The notes: generated by a model not told the origin, from the sequence alone. A DNA stretch of 64,000 nucleotides from Methylotenera_A aquatica (GCA_965601485.1 OZ271846.1:2062251-2126250), one strand, 5' to 3'. Numbered from the stretch's first letter, positions 53,250 through 62,807 are shown. Translations and numbers: made by a program.

Positions 53250-53522
53250 TTAATTTGCTGCTGTAACAACGCTTAATAATGGGTTAGCGAACGCGAACAT
53301 CATGGCTAGACCAACACCAATAATGAAAGAAGCATCGATAAGACCTAATAACAGGAATACTTTACCTTGTAATTGTGGAATCATTTCTGGTTGACGTGCA
53401 GCGCCTTCTAAGAAACTTGCACACATAATACCAATACCGATACAAGCACCTGCAGCGCCTAGACCAATAATTAAACCAATACCGACGCCTGTGTAGGCTT
53501 GAATCAATGCTAATGCTTCCAT
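53250..53522 (-). CDS. atpE: F1Fo ATP synthase c subunit
   Basis: The rotor-ring proteolipid, 90 residues with two membrane helices. The ion-carrying carboxylate is Asp63 in GLIDASFIIG. The loop ARQPE is standard. The residues around the site look like a proton type; a sodium-binding signature is not evident. Confidence 0.98.
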   Translation of the reverse strand: MEALALIQAYTGVGIGLIIGLGAAGACIGIGIMCASFLEGAARQPEMIPQLQGKVFLLLGLIDASFIIGVGLAMMFAFANPLLSVVTAAN

Positions 53523-53584
53523 TTTATTACCCTCTCAAAAATTAAATTACAACAACTTAATAGTTTAAAACTAACTACAAACTT

Positions 53585-54400
53585 TTAATGGCTTTCGTGC
53601 GCCATCGCTAAATAAACAACCGTCAACATCATAAAAATAAATGCTTGTAATGCCACGATTAGAATATGGAAGATTGACCAGCCAGCGCCTAAAATCGAAC
53701 CGAAAATAGTGCCAGATAAACCTGTTGCTGCCCACATACCGAGTAACAAAAAAATCACTTCCCCTGCATACATATTTCCGAAAAGACGCAATGAGTGTGA
53801 AAGTGGTTTTGAAACGTATTCGATTAAATTAAACAAGAAGTTAAGCGGCAATACCCAAATTTTGGTACCAAAAGGTGAGTAGAATAATTCATGAATCCAA
53901 CCACCAAAGCCTTTAACTTTAATTGAGAAGAAAATCATTAAAATCCATACCGACAAGGCTAAAGCGAATGTAGTATTGATGTCTGATGTTGGCACAGCAC
54001 GCCAAGTATCTAAACCAATTGCATGCATAAGTTTGGCAAAAATATCAACTGGCAGGAAATCCATGGCGTTCATGGCGAACACCCATAAAAAAACCGTCAG
54101 TGCTGTTGGAGCAATAAAGCTATGACGGTTGCCATGGAAAATATTCTTAACTTGGTCATCCACAAAACCAAAAACTAATTCAATAAACGCTTGGCGTTTT
54201 GTTGGAATGCCAGCCGTTGCACCGCGCGCTACCCACCATACAAAACCCATTACCAAAAAGCCTAAAATAACAGACATAATCAAAGTATCGATATGCAATG
54301 TCCAAAAACTACCATTGCCAACAGATTGCGCATTAAAACTTAAATGATGCGAAATATACTGTGACGGGGTGAGTGCGTGTTCTGCGTGTTCTGTAGCCAT
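53585..54400 (-). CDS. atpB: F1Fo ATP synthase a subunit
   Basis: The membrane half-channel subunit, 271 residues with about five or six helices. The essential Arg is in LSHSLRLFGNMYAGEV. N-terminal EHALTPSQYISHHLSFN is typical of betaproteobacteria. First structural gene after atpI. Confidence 0.97.
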   Translation of the reverse strand: MATEHAEHALTPSQYISHHLSFNAQSVGNGSFWTLHIDTLIMSVILGFLVMGFVWWVARGATAGIPTKRQAFIELVFGFVDDQVKNIFHGNRHSFIAPTALTVFLWVFAMNAMDFLPVDIFAKLMHAIGLDTWRAVPTSDINTTFALALSVWILMIFFSIKVKGFGGWIHELFYSPFGTKIWVLPLNFLFNLIEYVSKPLSHSLRLFGNMYAGEVIFLLLGMWAATGLSGTIFGSILGAGWSIFHILIVALQAFIFMMLTVVYLAMAHESH

Positions 54401-54515
54401 ATCAATCCGAATTGCCTTAATTTACGAGGCGTTTAATTAAAAGTTATTTTGGTTAAATTCTAAAAACTTAATTTTCTCTTACAGCTTGCTAAACTTTTCA
54501 CATAATTCAATAATT

Positions 54516-54935
54516 TTATATTTCTAATTCAGTTTTATCTAGCTTGCTCATAGCAGCCCCTGAAAACAAAGCAGATGCCGCTAATCCTGCAATTAGCGCA
54601 AATGGCACCAATTGTTTGTACACCTTAAACATAATAAACAGCAGCACAATAATAATCACAATTTTAACGGCTTCTGCTTTAAGCAAGTTTACCAATACTG
54701 TTGCGGCTTCTTTACTACGGCGCTGCGCGATTTTAGAAGCGAAAAACGCGCCTATCGCCACTGATAATCCGCCAGAAATGGCTGAAACACCAGCATGCGC
54801 GCCCGAAACAATCACCGCTATTACCGCTACTACTAATGTTGCTATTAACTGCAATTGCAACATTTTATTAAATATTTTATTTGAATCTATAATGCTTGTT
54901 GATAAGCTTGACGCAGATTTTTGCTCTTCTGTCAT
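54516..54935 (-). CDS. atpI: ATP synthase assembly/accessory protein AtpI
   Basis: A 139-residue membrane protein with four predicted helices and a polar N-terminus, in the position of atpI at the head of the operon. AtpI is poorly conserved and is thought to aid c-ring assembly or magnesium uptake. Identification rests mainly on location, length and helix pattern. Confidence 0.85.
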   Translation of the reverse strand: MTEEQKSASSLSTSIIDSNKIFNKMLQLQLIATLVVAVIAVIVSGAHAGVSAISGGLSVAIGAFFASKIAQRRSKEAATVLVNLLKAEAVKIVIIIVLLFIMFKVYKQLVPFALIAGLAASALFSGAAMSKLDKTELEI

Positions 54936-54993
54936 TTTCGTTTTCCTGCCATTTCATTTTGATTAAAAAATGGGCTCATCAGCAAAGTCGGCG

Positions 54994-55022
54994 ATTTTGA
55001 ATTATTAAGCATTTTTAGTCAA
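54994..55022 (-). promoter_or_regulatory. possible promoter of the atp operon
   Basis: On the minus strand TTGACT (55017-55022), a 17-bp spacer and CAAAAT (54994-54999) lie 59 bp before atpI. The -35 is strong and the -10 matches four of six positions. Placement is reasonable for the operon's start; not otherwise supported. Confidence 0.4.
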
Positions 55023-55068
55023 GTAATAAGTGCAAGTATTACAACAAGTTTCGCGCAAAATGAAACAC

Positions 55069-55917
55069 TTAGCGCGATATTTTGCGAATAATGTCATCTA
55101 ACTGATCTAAATTGGCGTAACTTATTTTAAGCAAGCCAGAACCGTTTTGCTTTGCCGAAATATTTACGCTGGCGCCTATTTTTTCGCTTAATGAGTTTTC
55201 CAGCGCTAAAACGTCATGATTAACAGCGGTTTTCTGAGCAGCGGACGCGCTATTTTGCGCTAATTTTTTGACCAGGTTTTCTACATCACGAACAGACAAG
55301 TCCTGTTGCACAATTTTATTAGCCAGCATAATCTGTTGCGCTGCATCCAAGCCAATTAACGCTCTGGCATGGCCCATATCCAGCTTGTTATGCATTAACA
55401 TGGCTTGTACTGTCGCACTTAGTGATAACAATCGCAGCAAATTGGAAACGGCCGCGCGTGAACGACCAACGGCACTAGCGGCTTTTTCATGTGTCATTTC
55501 AAACTCGTCAATTAAACGCTTAATGCCTTGTGCCTCTTCTAACGGGTTTAAATTTTCACGCTGAATATTCTCAATCAAGGCCATCGCAAGCGCTGATTCA
55601 TCGGCGATATCGCGCACCAATACCGGCAATTCTGCCAAACCTGCAATTTGTGAAGCGCGCCAGCGGCGTTCACCGGCGATGATTTCATATTTATTAGCAC
55701 CAATATTTCTAACCAAAATCGGCTGCATAATGCCTTGGCTGCTAATCGATTCTGCCAAGGTTTGTAATGCTGCATCATCCATATACGAGCGGGGCTGATA
55801 TTTGCCAGGTTGCAACTGGTCAACTTTTAACATCATTAACGCTTCGCTTTGCGCCATTTCATCATCATTTGCCAGCAAGGCATCTAAGCCACGCCCTAAA
55901 CCTTTTAATTTAACCAT
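55069..55917 (-). CDS. parB: chromosome partitioning protein ParB
   Basis: ParB is a CTPase clamp that loads at parS and spreads, organising origin segregation. The 282-residue protein has KGLGRGLDALL at the N-terminus and the ParB/Srx CTP-binding motifs GKYQPRSYMD and IIAGERRWRAS. A helix-turn-helix binds parS (MTHEKAASAVGRSRAAVSNL), and a C-terminal dimerisation domain follows. It overlaps parA by eight bases. Two perfect parS sites lie within 4 kb. Confidence 0.97.
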   Translation of the reverse strand: MVKLKGLGRGLDALLANDDEMAQSEALMMLKVDQLQPGKYQPRSYMDDAALQTLAESISSQGIMQPILVRNIGANKYEIIAGERRWRASQIAGLAELPVLVRDIADESALAMALIENIQRENLNPLEEAQGIKRLIDEFEMTHEKAASAVGRSRAAVSNLLRLLSLSATVQAMLMHNKLDMGHARALIGLDAAQQIMLANKIVQQDLSVRDVENLVKKLAQNSASAAQKTAVNHDVLALENSLSEKIGASVNISAKQNGSGLLKISYANLDQLDDIIRKISR

Positions 55918-56701
55918 TTTGAATGCTTGCTCCAGCTAATTGCGGATTTTTATTAATAATTTCGGCTGCTAAATCCAAATAGGCCACAGCGCCTTTAGAA
56001 GATTTGTCATAGATCAACACAGGCAAGCCATAACTCGGCGCCTCGGCTAAACGAATATTGCGCGGAATTACCGTGGTATAAACTTTACTACCAAAATGGC
56101 TGACTAACTGCGCCGATACTTGGTTTGCCAGCATATTGCGATTATCAAACATGGTACGCAATAAGCCTTCAATTTCTAATTTTGGGTTTAAGTGCGCGCG
56201 CACTTTTTTGATGGTATTCACCAAATCGGATAAGCCTTCTAGCGCATAATATTCGCACTGCATAGGAATCATCACGGTATCAGCGGCGGTTAAAGCATTA
56301 ACCGTTACTAAATTGAGGGCTGGAGGGCAATCCAATAACACATAATCGTATCCTGTTACTTTTGCCAGCGCTTGCTTTAATCGCAGTTCGCGCGCCAGCT
56401 CATTTACCAGCTCCACTTCTGCGCCTGCAAGCTCACGATTGGAAGGGGCGATATCAAAACCGCCTTTTTCACTTTTAACAATTACTTCATTTAAAGTTTT
56501 TTCGCCAATTAATACATGGTAAATACTCAGCTTAAGATGTGCTTTATCAATACCGCTACCCGTACTGGCATTGCCTTGCGGATCTAAATCTACCAGTAAT
56601 ACTTGTTTATGTTGTGCAACCAAACTAGCAGCCAAATTCACACAAGTAGTGGTTTTACCCACGCCGCCTTTTTGATTAGTAATCGCTAATATTTTCATCA
56701 A
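55910..56701 (-). CDS. parA: chromosome partitioning ATPase ParA
   Basis: The 263-residue deviant-Walker ATPase that moves ParB-parS complexes. The motif KGGVGKTTTCVNLAASL contains the signature Lys; DLDPQGNAS and LLDCPPALN are the other nucleotide-site motifs. Two consecutive Met codons make the start ambiguous by three bases. It sits between rsmG and parB, overlapping parB. Confidence 0.97.
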   Translation of the reverse strand: MMKILAITNQKGGVGKTTTCVNLAASLVAQHKQVLLVDLDPQGNASTGSGIDKAHLKLSIYHVLIGEKTLNEVIVKSEKGGFDIAPSNRELAGAEVELVNELARELRLKQALAKVTGYDYVLLDCPPALNLVTVNALTAADTVMIPMQCEYYALEGLSDLVNTIKKVRAHLNPKLEIEGLLRTMFDNRNMLANQVSAQLVSHFGSKVYTTVIPRNIRLAEAPSYGLPVLIYDKSSKGAVAYLDLAAEIINKNPQLAGASIQNG

Positions 56702-56708
56702 TTATTCT

Positions 56709-57338
56709 TTAAGCTTTTATGTATGTATTATTAAAGACTAGCAAATGCCGCTCAGCATCTAAATCTGGCACTTTTAAGACAATCACCTGTTTGGGTGCAA
56801 GCGGCAAACCTTCTAACTCATCTGCTGGCATTACACCTTTCATCGCAAGCCATTGCCCATTTTCTGCAATCAAATGTTTGGTTAAATTAATAAACAAAGC
56901 TATTTCTGAAAAGGCACGCGAAATTACTATTTCAAAAGGAGCAACAGGCTTAAAATCTTCTACCCGCGCATGTACCGGCGTTAAATTATCTAAACCTAAC
57001 TCACCTTTTACCTGGCGCATAAAAATCACTTTTTTCTGCACCGCATCAATGGTGGTTACTTGCAGTTCTGGCTTACATATCGCCAACACAACGCCTGGCA
57101 AACCCCCGCCACTTCCTACATCTAGTAAATTTTTGCTATTCACATACGGCAATACACTTAAGCTATCCAGCAAATGTAAGGTCACCATTTCTAAAGGATC
57201 GCGCACTGCGGTAAGGTTATATACCTTGTTCCACTTTTGCAAAAGCGCCATATAGGCCAGTAATTTTTTCTGCACCTCATCAGATAGTGCCAAGCTCATG
57301 CAAGCAATACCTTGCTCCAATAATGCGGCTGGACTCAT
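56709..57338 (-). CDS. rsmG: 16S rRNA (guanine-N7) methyltransferase
   Basis: RsmG (GidB) methylates G527 in the 530 loop of 16S rRNA. The 209-residue Rossmann methyltransferase shows WNKVYNLTAVRDP, the SAM loop LLDVGSGGGLPGVVLA and the SRAFSEIALF segment. Its ATG overlaps the mnmG stop (ATGA), so the two are translationally coupled, as in most bacteria. Confidence 0.97.
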   Translation of the reverse strand: MSPAALLEQGIACMSLALSDEVQKKLLAYMALLQKWNKVYNLTAVRDPLEMVTLHLLDSLSVLPYVNSKNLLDVGSGGGLPGVVLAICKPELQVTTIDAVQKKVIFMRQVKGELGLDNLTPVHARVEDFKPVAPFEIVISRAFSEIALFINLTKHLIAENGQWLAMKGVMPADELEGLPLAPKQVIVLKVPDLDAERHLLVFNNTYIKA

Positions 57339-59257
57339 GCAGCTTGCGTATCAGAATTAATACTGTTTTGGCTGACCTGTTTTTTATGTTTACGCTTTAA
57401 ATATACTAGCAATAATGAAATAGTGGCTGGCGTAATTCCTGAAATGCGGCCTGCTTGACCAATCGTTTCAGGCTTGTGCGCCAACAATTTTTGCCGCGCC
57501 TCAATACTTAAACCATGCACATCGGCATAATCCACATCAGCCAATTTAATATTTTCACTGCCTTTTTGTTTGGTAATTTCTTCTTGCTGGCGCGTGATAT
57601 AGCCTTGATATTTCGCCGCGATTTCCACTTGCTCACGGACAGAATCATCAAGCTCACCCATGCCTAACTCACCCAAACTTAGCACGCCATCATAAGATAC
57701 CTCTGGGCGACGCAGCAATTCAAACAAGCTATATTCATGCTCTAAGGGCTTACCCAAAATCGCGACTTGTGTTTCACGTGAAACAACATCGGTGGCCACT
57801 TGTACAAAAGTCTTTTTAAGGCGCCCTTGCTCGCGTGATATGGCTTCTAGTTTTTTCTCAAAAGCCGCCCAACGCGCGTCATCTACCAAGCCAAGCTCAC
57901 GACCTTTGGCAGTTAGGCGCATATCTGCATTGTCTTCACGCAGCTGTAAACGGTATTCCGCACGACTGGTAAACATACGGTAAGGCTCTGTGACGCCTGT
58001 AGTAATTAAGTCATCCACTAACACGCCCAAATAAGCCTCATCACGGGCAGGGCACCAACTGTCCTTACCTTGCGCATACAATGCCGCATTTGCACCTGCA
58101 AGCAATCCCTGTGCGGCGGCTTCTTCATAGCCTGTTGTACCATTAATTTGGCCTGCAAAAAACAAACCTTGTACGCTTTTGGTTTCCAGGCTGGATTTCA
58201 AGCTGCGCGGATCGTAGTAATCGTACTCAATGGCGTAGCCCGGGCGCAAAATATGTGCGTTTTCTAAACCATTTATCGAGCGCACCAATGCCAGTTGGAT
58301 ATCAAATGGCAAGCTGGTTGAGATACCATTCGGATAAATCTCATTGGTGGTTAGGCCTTCTGGTTCTAAAAATAACTGATGCGATTCTTTATCGGCAAAG
58401 CGATGAATTTTATCTTCTACACTTGGGCAATAGCGCGGGCCAACCCCCTCAATCACACCTGTATACATAGGTGAGCGGTCTAAGCCGCTGCGAATAATGT
58501 CATGCGTGCGTTCATTGGTGTGTGTAATCCAGCACGGCACTTGTTTTGGATGTTGCGCCACATTGCCCATAAATGAGAATACAGGGGAAGGGTTATCGCC
58601 CGGTTGTTCCAACATTACGCTGTAATCAATGGTGCGGCCATCAATGCGCGGCGGGGTGCCTGTTTTAAGCCTGCCTGCTGGCAAACCAATTTCGCGCAAA
58701 CGCGCTGCTAATGAGATTGCTGGCGGGTCTCCTGCGCGGCCTGCGCTGTAGTTTTGCAAACCTACATGAATCAGCCCCCCCAAAAAAGTACCTGCTGTTA
58801 ACACAACACTTCTCGATTTAAAGCGTAAACCAATTTGCGTCACCACACCTGCCGCGCTGTCACCCTCTAAAATAATGTCATCCACCGCTTGTTGAAACAA
58901 CCACAGGTTTGGTTGGTTTTCTAGCTTGTGGCGCACCGCCGCTTTATACAAAATGCGGTCTGCCTGCGCACGCGTGGCGCGCACGGCAGGACCTTTTGAA
59001 GAGTTTAAAATACGAAATTGAATGCCGCCAATATCCGTTGCCTGCGCCATTACGCCGCCAAGCGCATCAATTTCTTTAACCAAATGGCCCTTGCCGATAC
59101 CGCCAATACTGGGGTTGCAAGACATTTGACCTAAGGTTTCAATGTTGTGGCTTAATAAAAGTGTTTTTTGGCCCATACGTGCAGATGCCATTGCAGCTTC
59201 TGTCCCAGCATGTCCACCACCCACCACAATCACATCGAAAATATCTGGAAATTGCAT
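57335..59257 (-). CDS. mnmG: tRNA uridine-5-carboxymethylaminomethyl modification enzyme MnmG
   Basis: MnmG (GidA), with MnmE, installs the cmnm5 group on U34 of certain tRNAs. The 640-residue flavoprotein has the FAD motif GGGHAGTEAA, MSCNPSIGGIGKGHL and TGTPPRIDGRTIDYS. The conserved TTGYEEAAAQG segment and a helical C-terminal domain follow. A perfect parS site lies inside its coding sequence at 57770-57785. The frame is intact. Confidence 0.98.
   Translation of the reverse strand: MQFPDIFDVIVVGGGHAGTEAAMASARMGQKTLLLSHNIETLGQMSCNPSIGGIGKGHLVKEIDALGGVMAQATDIGGIQFRILNSSKGPAVRATRAQADRILYKAAVRHKLENQPNLWLFQQAVDDIILEGDSAAGVVTQIGLRFKSRSVVLTAGTFLGGLIHVGLQNYSAGRAGDPPAISLAARLREIGLPAGRLKTGTPPRIDGRTIDYSVMLEQPGDNPSPVFSFMGNVAQHPKQVPCWITHTNERTHDIIRSGLDRSPMYTGVIEGVGPRYCPSVEDKIHRFADKESHQLFLEPEGLTTNEIYPNGISTSLPFDIQLALVRSINGLENAHILRPGYAIEYDYYDPRSLKSSLETKSVQGLFFAGQINGTTGYEEAAAQGLLAGANAALYAQGKDSWCPARDEAYLGVLVDDLITTGVTEPYRMFTSRAEYRLQLREDNADMRLTAKGRELGLVDDARWAAFEKKLEAISREQGRLKKTFVQVATDVVSRETQVAILGKPLEHEYSLFELLRRPEVSYDGVLSLGELGMGELDDSVREQVEIAAKYQGYITRQQEEITKQKGSENIKLADVDYADVHGLSIEARQKLLAHKPETIGQAGRISGITPATISLLLVYLKRKHKKQVSQNSINSDTQAA
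57770..57785. promoter_or_regulatory. parS site inside mnmG
   Basis: TGTTTCACGTGAAACA, a perfect match to the conserved bacterial parS palindrome, lies within the mnmG coding sequence (reading CFTxxx-type codons without disrupting the frame). It is a ParB loading site about 2 kb from parB and 6 kb from the presumed origin. Confidence 0.97.
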
Positions 59258-59348
59258 TGTTTTAAGCTTAAATTGTGCAAAAAAGAGATTTTACTGCAAA
59301 GGCGCTTCTAAGTCATTTAAAAACAGATATATAGGACTTAAATCTTAC

Positions 59349-59364
59349 TGTTTCACGTGAAACA
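59349..59364. promoter_or_regulatory. parS site upstream of mnmG
   Basis: A second perfect copy of TGTTTCACGTGAAACA, in the gap between mnmG and mnmE and 92 bp upstream of the mnmG start. Confidence 0.97.
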
Positions 59365-59414
59365 TCTCAAACGTTTACAAGGCAATGTATTGACGAATAA
59401 AGGAGTTCGCGCCT

Positions 59415-59549
59415 ATGGGGATAGTGGTAAATGCTTATAACGTTTTATCAATTGTAGTGCCTCTAATGCTAAAAGCCTATGTGGCACAACTAAAAATTTT
59501 ATGCCGAATTAGTTTAAGAGAAAACGATGGCCAATATTCAAGAATATAA
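59415..59549 (+). CDS. 44-residue candidate ORF beside parS
   Basis: ATG 59415 with AAAGGAG 13 bases upstream, ending at TAA 59547. The product (MGIVVNAYNVLSIVVPLMLK...) has one hydrophobic segment. It overlaps the next frame (59527) by 23 bases. No homologue is recognised; listed as a possibility only. Confidence 0.25.
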   Translation: MGIVVNAYNVLSIVVPLMLKAYVAQLKILCRISLRENDGQYSRI

Positions 59550-59718
59550 AGTCGCGCTAGCAGAATACATTTCATCTGTACATTTAGGTGCCTTACAAGG
59601 TATGGCAAGAAGATAACCATTGGTGTTAATAAAACAAGATTCGCATTTTGTTTCTTATGGCGACGCGGCTGAAAAAGCAACTGTTCGCGAAAACTTTTTA
59701 AACAAAAACTTATTTTAA
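59527..59718 (+). pseudogene. small gene split by an in-frame stop
   Basis: A 63-codon frame on the plus strand starts at ATG 59527 (AGAGAAAACG upstream) and is open except for one TAA at 59614-59616. It encodes ANIQEYKVALAEYISSVHLG...ARR, stop, then PLVLIKQDSHFVSYGDAAEK to TAA 59716. A terminator follows three bases later, arguing that a real transcript once ended here. No family is recognised. It could be a broken small gene or a short 29-residue gene plus coincidental open sequence. Confidence 0.4.
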
Positions 59719-59721
59719 CGC

Positions 59722-59746
59722 AAGGCGATCCATGCGCCTTTTTTTG
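59722..59746 (+). terminator. terminator downstream of the split small gene
   Basis: AAGGCG (59722-59727) pairs with CGCCTT (59735-59740) across a seven-base loop, followed by a run of Ts. It is convergent with the mnmE 3' end. Confidence 0.65.
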
Positions 59747-59779
59747 TAAACATTTATTTTAAATTTATATTTATGCCTA

Positions 59780-61123
59780 TTACTTTCCGATGCAAAACTT
59801 ACTAAAAATTTCGCCCAATAAATCATCTGGCGTAAATTCACCTGTAATGCTGCTTAACGCTTCTTGCGCTAACTTCAATTCTTCAGCTGCTAATTCGGCA
59901 GCATTAATTTGTAATGTGGCATTGGATAAATGTTTTTCTACGTATTCAAGTGCGGTTAAATGCCGGGCGCGCGCCATAAAAATACCCTCTGCATTTTGTT
60001 GATAGCCCGCAATACTCAACAAATGTTGTTTTAGTAAATCAATGCCTGCGCCCGTTTTGGCCGAAAGATAAATGTGTGTTTCATCGGAAATTTCTACCAT
60101 TTTTGGGCTGTCATTGCTGGCATCAATTTTATTATGCACCCAAATTTTGGCAATTGCTTGCGGCATGCGGTTTAAAACGATTTTCTCCGTTTCCCCAATA
60201 CCCTTGGCTGCATCTACTAATAATAATGCAACCTGCGCGTTTTCTAGTGCTTGATAAGTTCGAGCGATTCCGATTTTTTCTACCTCATCCTTGGTGTCGC
60301 GCAAGCCAGCAGTATCAATTATATGTAATGGTAAGCCATTGATTTGTATAAGAGTTTTGATAGAGTCGCGGGTTGTTCCTGCAACTGGGGTGACAATAGC
60401 CACTTCTTCACCGCTTAATTGATTCATTAAGCTGGATTTTCCGACATTGGGCTGACCAACCAATACAATATGCATGCCTTCACGTAAAAGGCTACCTTGT
60501 TTGGCTTTTGCAAACACCGATTTTAATTCCAAGGCAATCGAGGCTAATTTTTCAGCCACGTTTCCTTGGGTAATAAAATCAATTTCTTCTTCAGGAAAAT
60601 CCAAGCAGGCCTCTACATACATGCGCAAATTAATCAGCTTGGCTAAAACGGCATTAATGCTATTTGAAAACTCACCCGATAAAGATCTAACCGCACTTTT
60701 GGCTGCTTCTAATGTTGTCGCATTAATCACATCGGCAACCGCTTCAGCTTGAGCTAAATCGATCTTGTCATTAAGATAAGCGCGCTTGGTAAACTCACCT
60801 GGTTTTGCTTGGCGCGCGCCCAACTCAATACAACGTGCCAACAATAGTTGCATTAATGAAGTGCCGCCGTGAGCTTGCAGCTCTAAAACATCATCACCTG
60901 TATAAGAATGGGGATTTTGATAATAAATCGCGATACCGCGGTCTATTAGTTGTTGCTTGGCATCATAAAAAGGCAAGTACGCAGCATGGCGTGGGGCAGG
61001 ACAGGCACCTAATATTTCAACCGCTATTGATTGACTTAAAGCACCTGAAACACGCACAACACCAATGCCGCCCGCACCGCTCGCGGTAGCGATGGCAGCA
61101 ATAGTGTCATTATTATCTAGCAT
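59780..61123 (-). CDS. mnmE: tRNA modification GTPase MnmE
   Basis: MnmE (TrmE) acts with MnmG on U34 of tRNA. The 447-residue protein has an N-terminal folate-binding domain (TIAAIATASGAGGIGVVRVS). The G domain has GQPNVGKSS, TPVAGTTRD, DTAGLR and NKID, and the C-terminal CIGK motif is complete. I chose ATG 61123 since MLDNNDTIAAIATASG matches family starts; the frame opens 54 bases earlier, overlapping the yidC 3' end. It follows yidC on the same strand. Confidence 0.97.
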   Translation of the reverse strand: MLDNNDTIAAIATASGAGGIGVVRVSGALSQSIAVEILGACPAPRHAAYLPFYDAKQQLIDRGIAIYYQNPHSYTGDDVLELQAHGGTSLMQLLLARCIELGARQAKPGEFTKRAYLNDKIDLAQAEAVADVINATTLEAAKSAVRSLSGEFSNSINAVLAKLINLRMYVEACLDFPEEEIDFITQGNVAEKLASIALELKSVFAKAKQGSLLREGMHIVLVGQPNVGKSSLMNQLSGEEVAIVTPVAGTTRDSIKTLIQINGLPLHIIDTAGLRDTKDEVEKIGIARTYQALENAQVALLLVDAAKGIGETEKIVLNRMPQAIAKIWVHNKIDASNDSPKMVEISDETHIYLSAKTGAGIDLLKQHLLSIAGYQQNAEGIFMARARHLTALEYVEKHLSNATLQINAAELAAEELKLAQEALSSITGEFTPDDLLGEIFSKFCIGK

Positions 61124-61163
61124 AAAAAATTTCAGGCCTTTTAGTTCGGCGTGTGAACATGGC

Positions 61164-62807
61164 CTAGCTTTTTGCAACGCCTTTTTTGGCTAGGGCCGCG
61201 GCGTGAATGGTTTTGTTGATATACCATTGCTGGGCGATTGATAAAATATTGTTTACCAACCAATACAACACCAAACCAGCAGGGAAGAAGAAGAAGAACA
61301 CGCTGAATACAACTGGCATAATCTTCATGACTTTTGCTTGAATTGGATCCGTTGGTGCCGGGTTCAAATAGGTTTGAATAATCATGGTCGCGCCCATCAA
61401 AATCGGCAAGATAAACCATGGATCAATCGCTGATAAATCTTGAATCCAGCCAAAAAATGGTGCATGGCGCAACTCAACAGAACCTAGCAATACCCAATAT
61501 AGGGCGATGAAAACAGGGATTTGCACAATAATTGGCAAGCAACCACCCATTGGGTTGATTTTTTCTGTGCGATACATTTCCAGCATCGCTTGCTGCATTT
61601 TTTGTTTGTCATCGCCAAACTTTTCTTTCATGCTTTGTAAGCGTGGTGCTAATTCACGCATTTGCGCCATCGATTTATAACTGGCAGCAGATAAAGGGAA
61701 GAATGCAGCTTTAATTAATACCGTCAGCAAAATAATGGCCACACCCCAATTATGCACAACGCCATAAATTTTTGATAACACCCAAAATAAAGGTTTAGCA
61801 ATCACCGTTAGCCAGCCATAATCAACAGTATATTCAAGGCCTGGTGCGGCCTTAACAAGCTCCTTTTCTGTTTGTGGCCCAGCAAATAGCTGCGCGCCAA
61901 CCTCTGCTGTAGCACCTGCGGCAATTGGTGCATTTGGCGTCAAAACACCCATAGCGAAAATATTATCGGATAGCTTTTTAGTGTAAAACTCACGCTCTAC
62001 GCCTGTTTTTGGAATCCAAGCACTGGCAAAATAATGTTGAATCAAGCCAATCCACCCATCTTTTGCGGTTTTGGATAAATTCTGATCGGCCATATCACCA
62101 AATTTAATCTTTTTAAACTTATCCGCATCTGTAAAGTAAGCGCCGCCTGTAAAGGTTGGCATCATGGCAGATCCTTGATTCGATTCACTATCATGCACAA
62201 TTTGATAATAGGCTGAAGGGTTAACGGCAGCCGCGCTACCGTTATTAATTTGATAGCGCACATCAATCACGTAACTGTTACGGTGAAATGTGTAAATCTT
62301 ATCTACCGAAATACCATTACGAGCCCAAGAGAGCCGTACTTCTTGACTAACAGCACCATCGGCTAATGTGAAATTAGTAGCGGCAGTGGTAAATTGCGAT
62401 TTATGATTAGGTAAATCAGCGCCCATTAGACCCGATTGCGCCACGTAAAACATAGGCTTAAAGGTGTCATCCATCAAAACAAAATTACCGTTTTTGACTT
62501 CTTCTGCACGATGTTTGTTAAGTACTAAACGACGAAGATCGCCGCCTACCGTATCGATATCGGCTTCAAATAAATCGGTTTTAACTTTAACCCGCTGGCC
62601 GCTAGCCAACTTAAAACTGCCATCGTTAAAAGTTGATTGGATATTGCTATTTGTACCGCCGTTAGCTAGCGCTGGCACATCTGTTGTGGAAGTTTGCGCG
62701 GTAGTTGGCGAATTAATGACTGGGCTAGCTTTTTGTTTCCAGGCATCCCACAGCATTAATATAGAGAAAGAAAAAATAACAAATAAAATTAAGCGGCGTG
62801 TATCCAT
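61164..62807 (-). CDS. yidC: membrane protein insertase YidC
   Basis: YidC inserts and folds membrane proteins, alone or with SecYEG, and is needed for the ATP synthase c subunit encoded nearby. The 547-residue protein has an N-terminal helix (MDTRRLILFVIFSFSILMLW), a large periplasmic beta domain, then five conserved helices. These include the hydrophilic-groove region (AAFFPLSAASYKSMAQMREL) and NPMGGCLPIIVQIPVFIALY. It lies between yidD and mnmE in the classical order. Confidence 0.97.
   Translation of the reverse strand: MDTRRLILFVIFSFSILMLWDAWKQKASPVINSPTTAQTSTTDVPALANGGTNSNIQSTFNDGSFKLASGQRVKVKTDLFEADIDTVGGDLRRLVLNKHRAEEVKNGNFVLMDDTFKPMFYVAQSGLMGADLPNHKSQFTTAATNFTLADGAVSQEVRLSWARNGISVDKIYTFHRNSYVIDVRYQINNGSAAAVNPSAYYQIVHDSESNQGSAMMPTFTGGAYFTDADKFKKIKFGDMADQNLSKTAKDGWIGLIQHYFASAWIPKTGVEREFYTKKLSDNIFAMGVLTPNAPIAAGATAEVGAQLFAGPQTEKELVKAAPGLEYTVDYGWLTVIAKPLFWVLSKIYGVVHNWGVAIILLTVLIKAAFFPLSAASYKSMAQMRELAPRLQSMKEKFGDDKQKMQQAMLEMYRTEKINPMGGCLPIIVQIPVFIALYWVLLGSVELRHAPFFGWIQDLSAIDPWFILPILMGATMIIQTYLNPAPTDPIQAKVMKIMPVVFSVFFFFFPAGLVLYWLVNNILSIAQQWYINKTIHAAALAKKGVAKS

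Noticed and set aside
59477..59680. 67-codon minus-strand ORF between mnmG and mnmE
   Set aside because: Antisense to a better supported plus-strand frame that has a start signal and a terminator.
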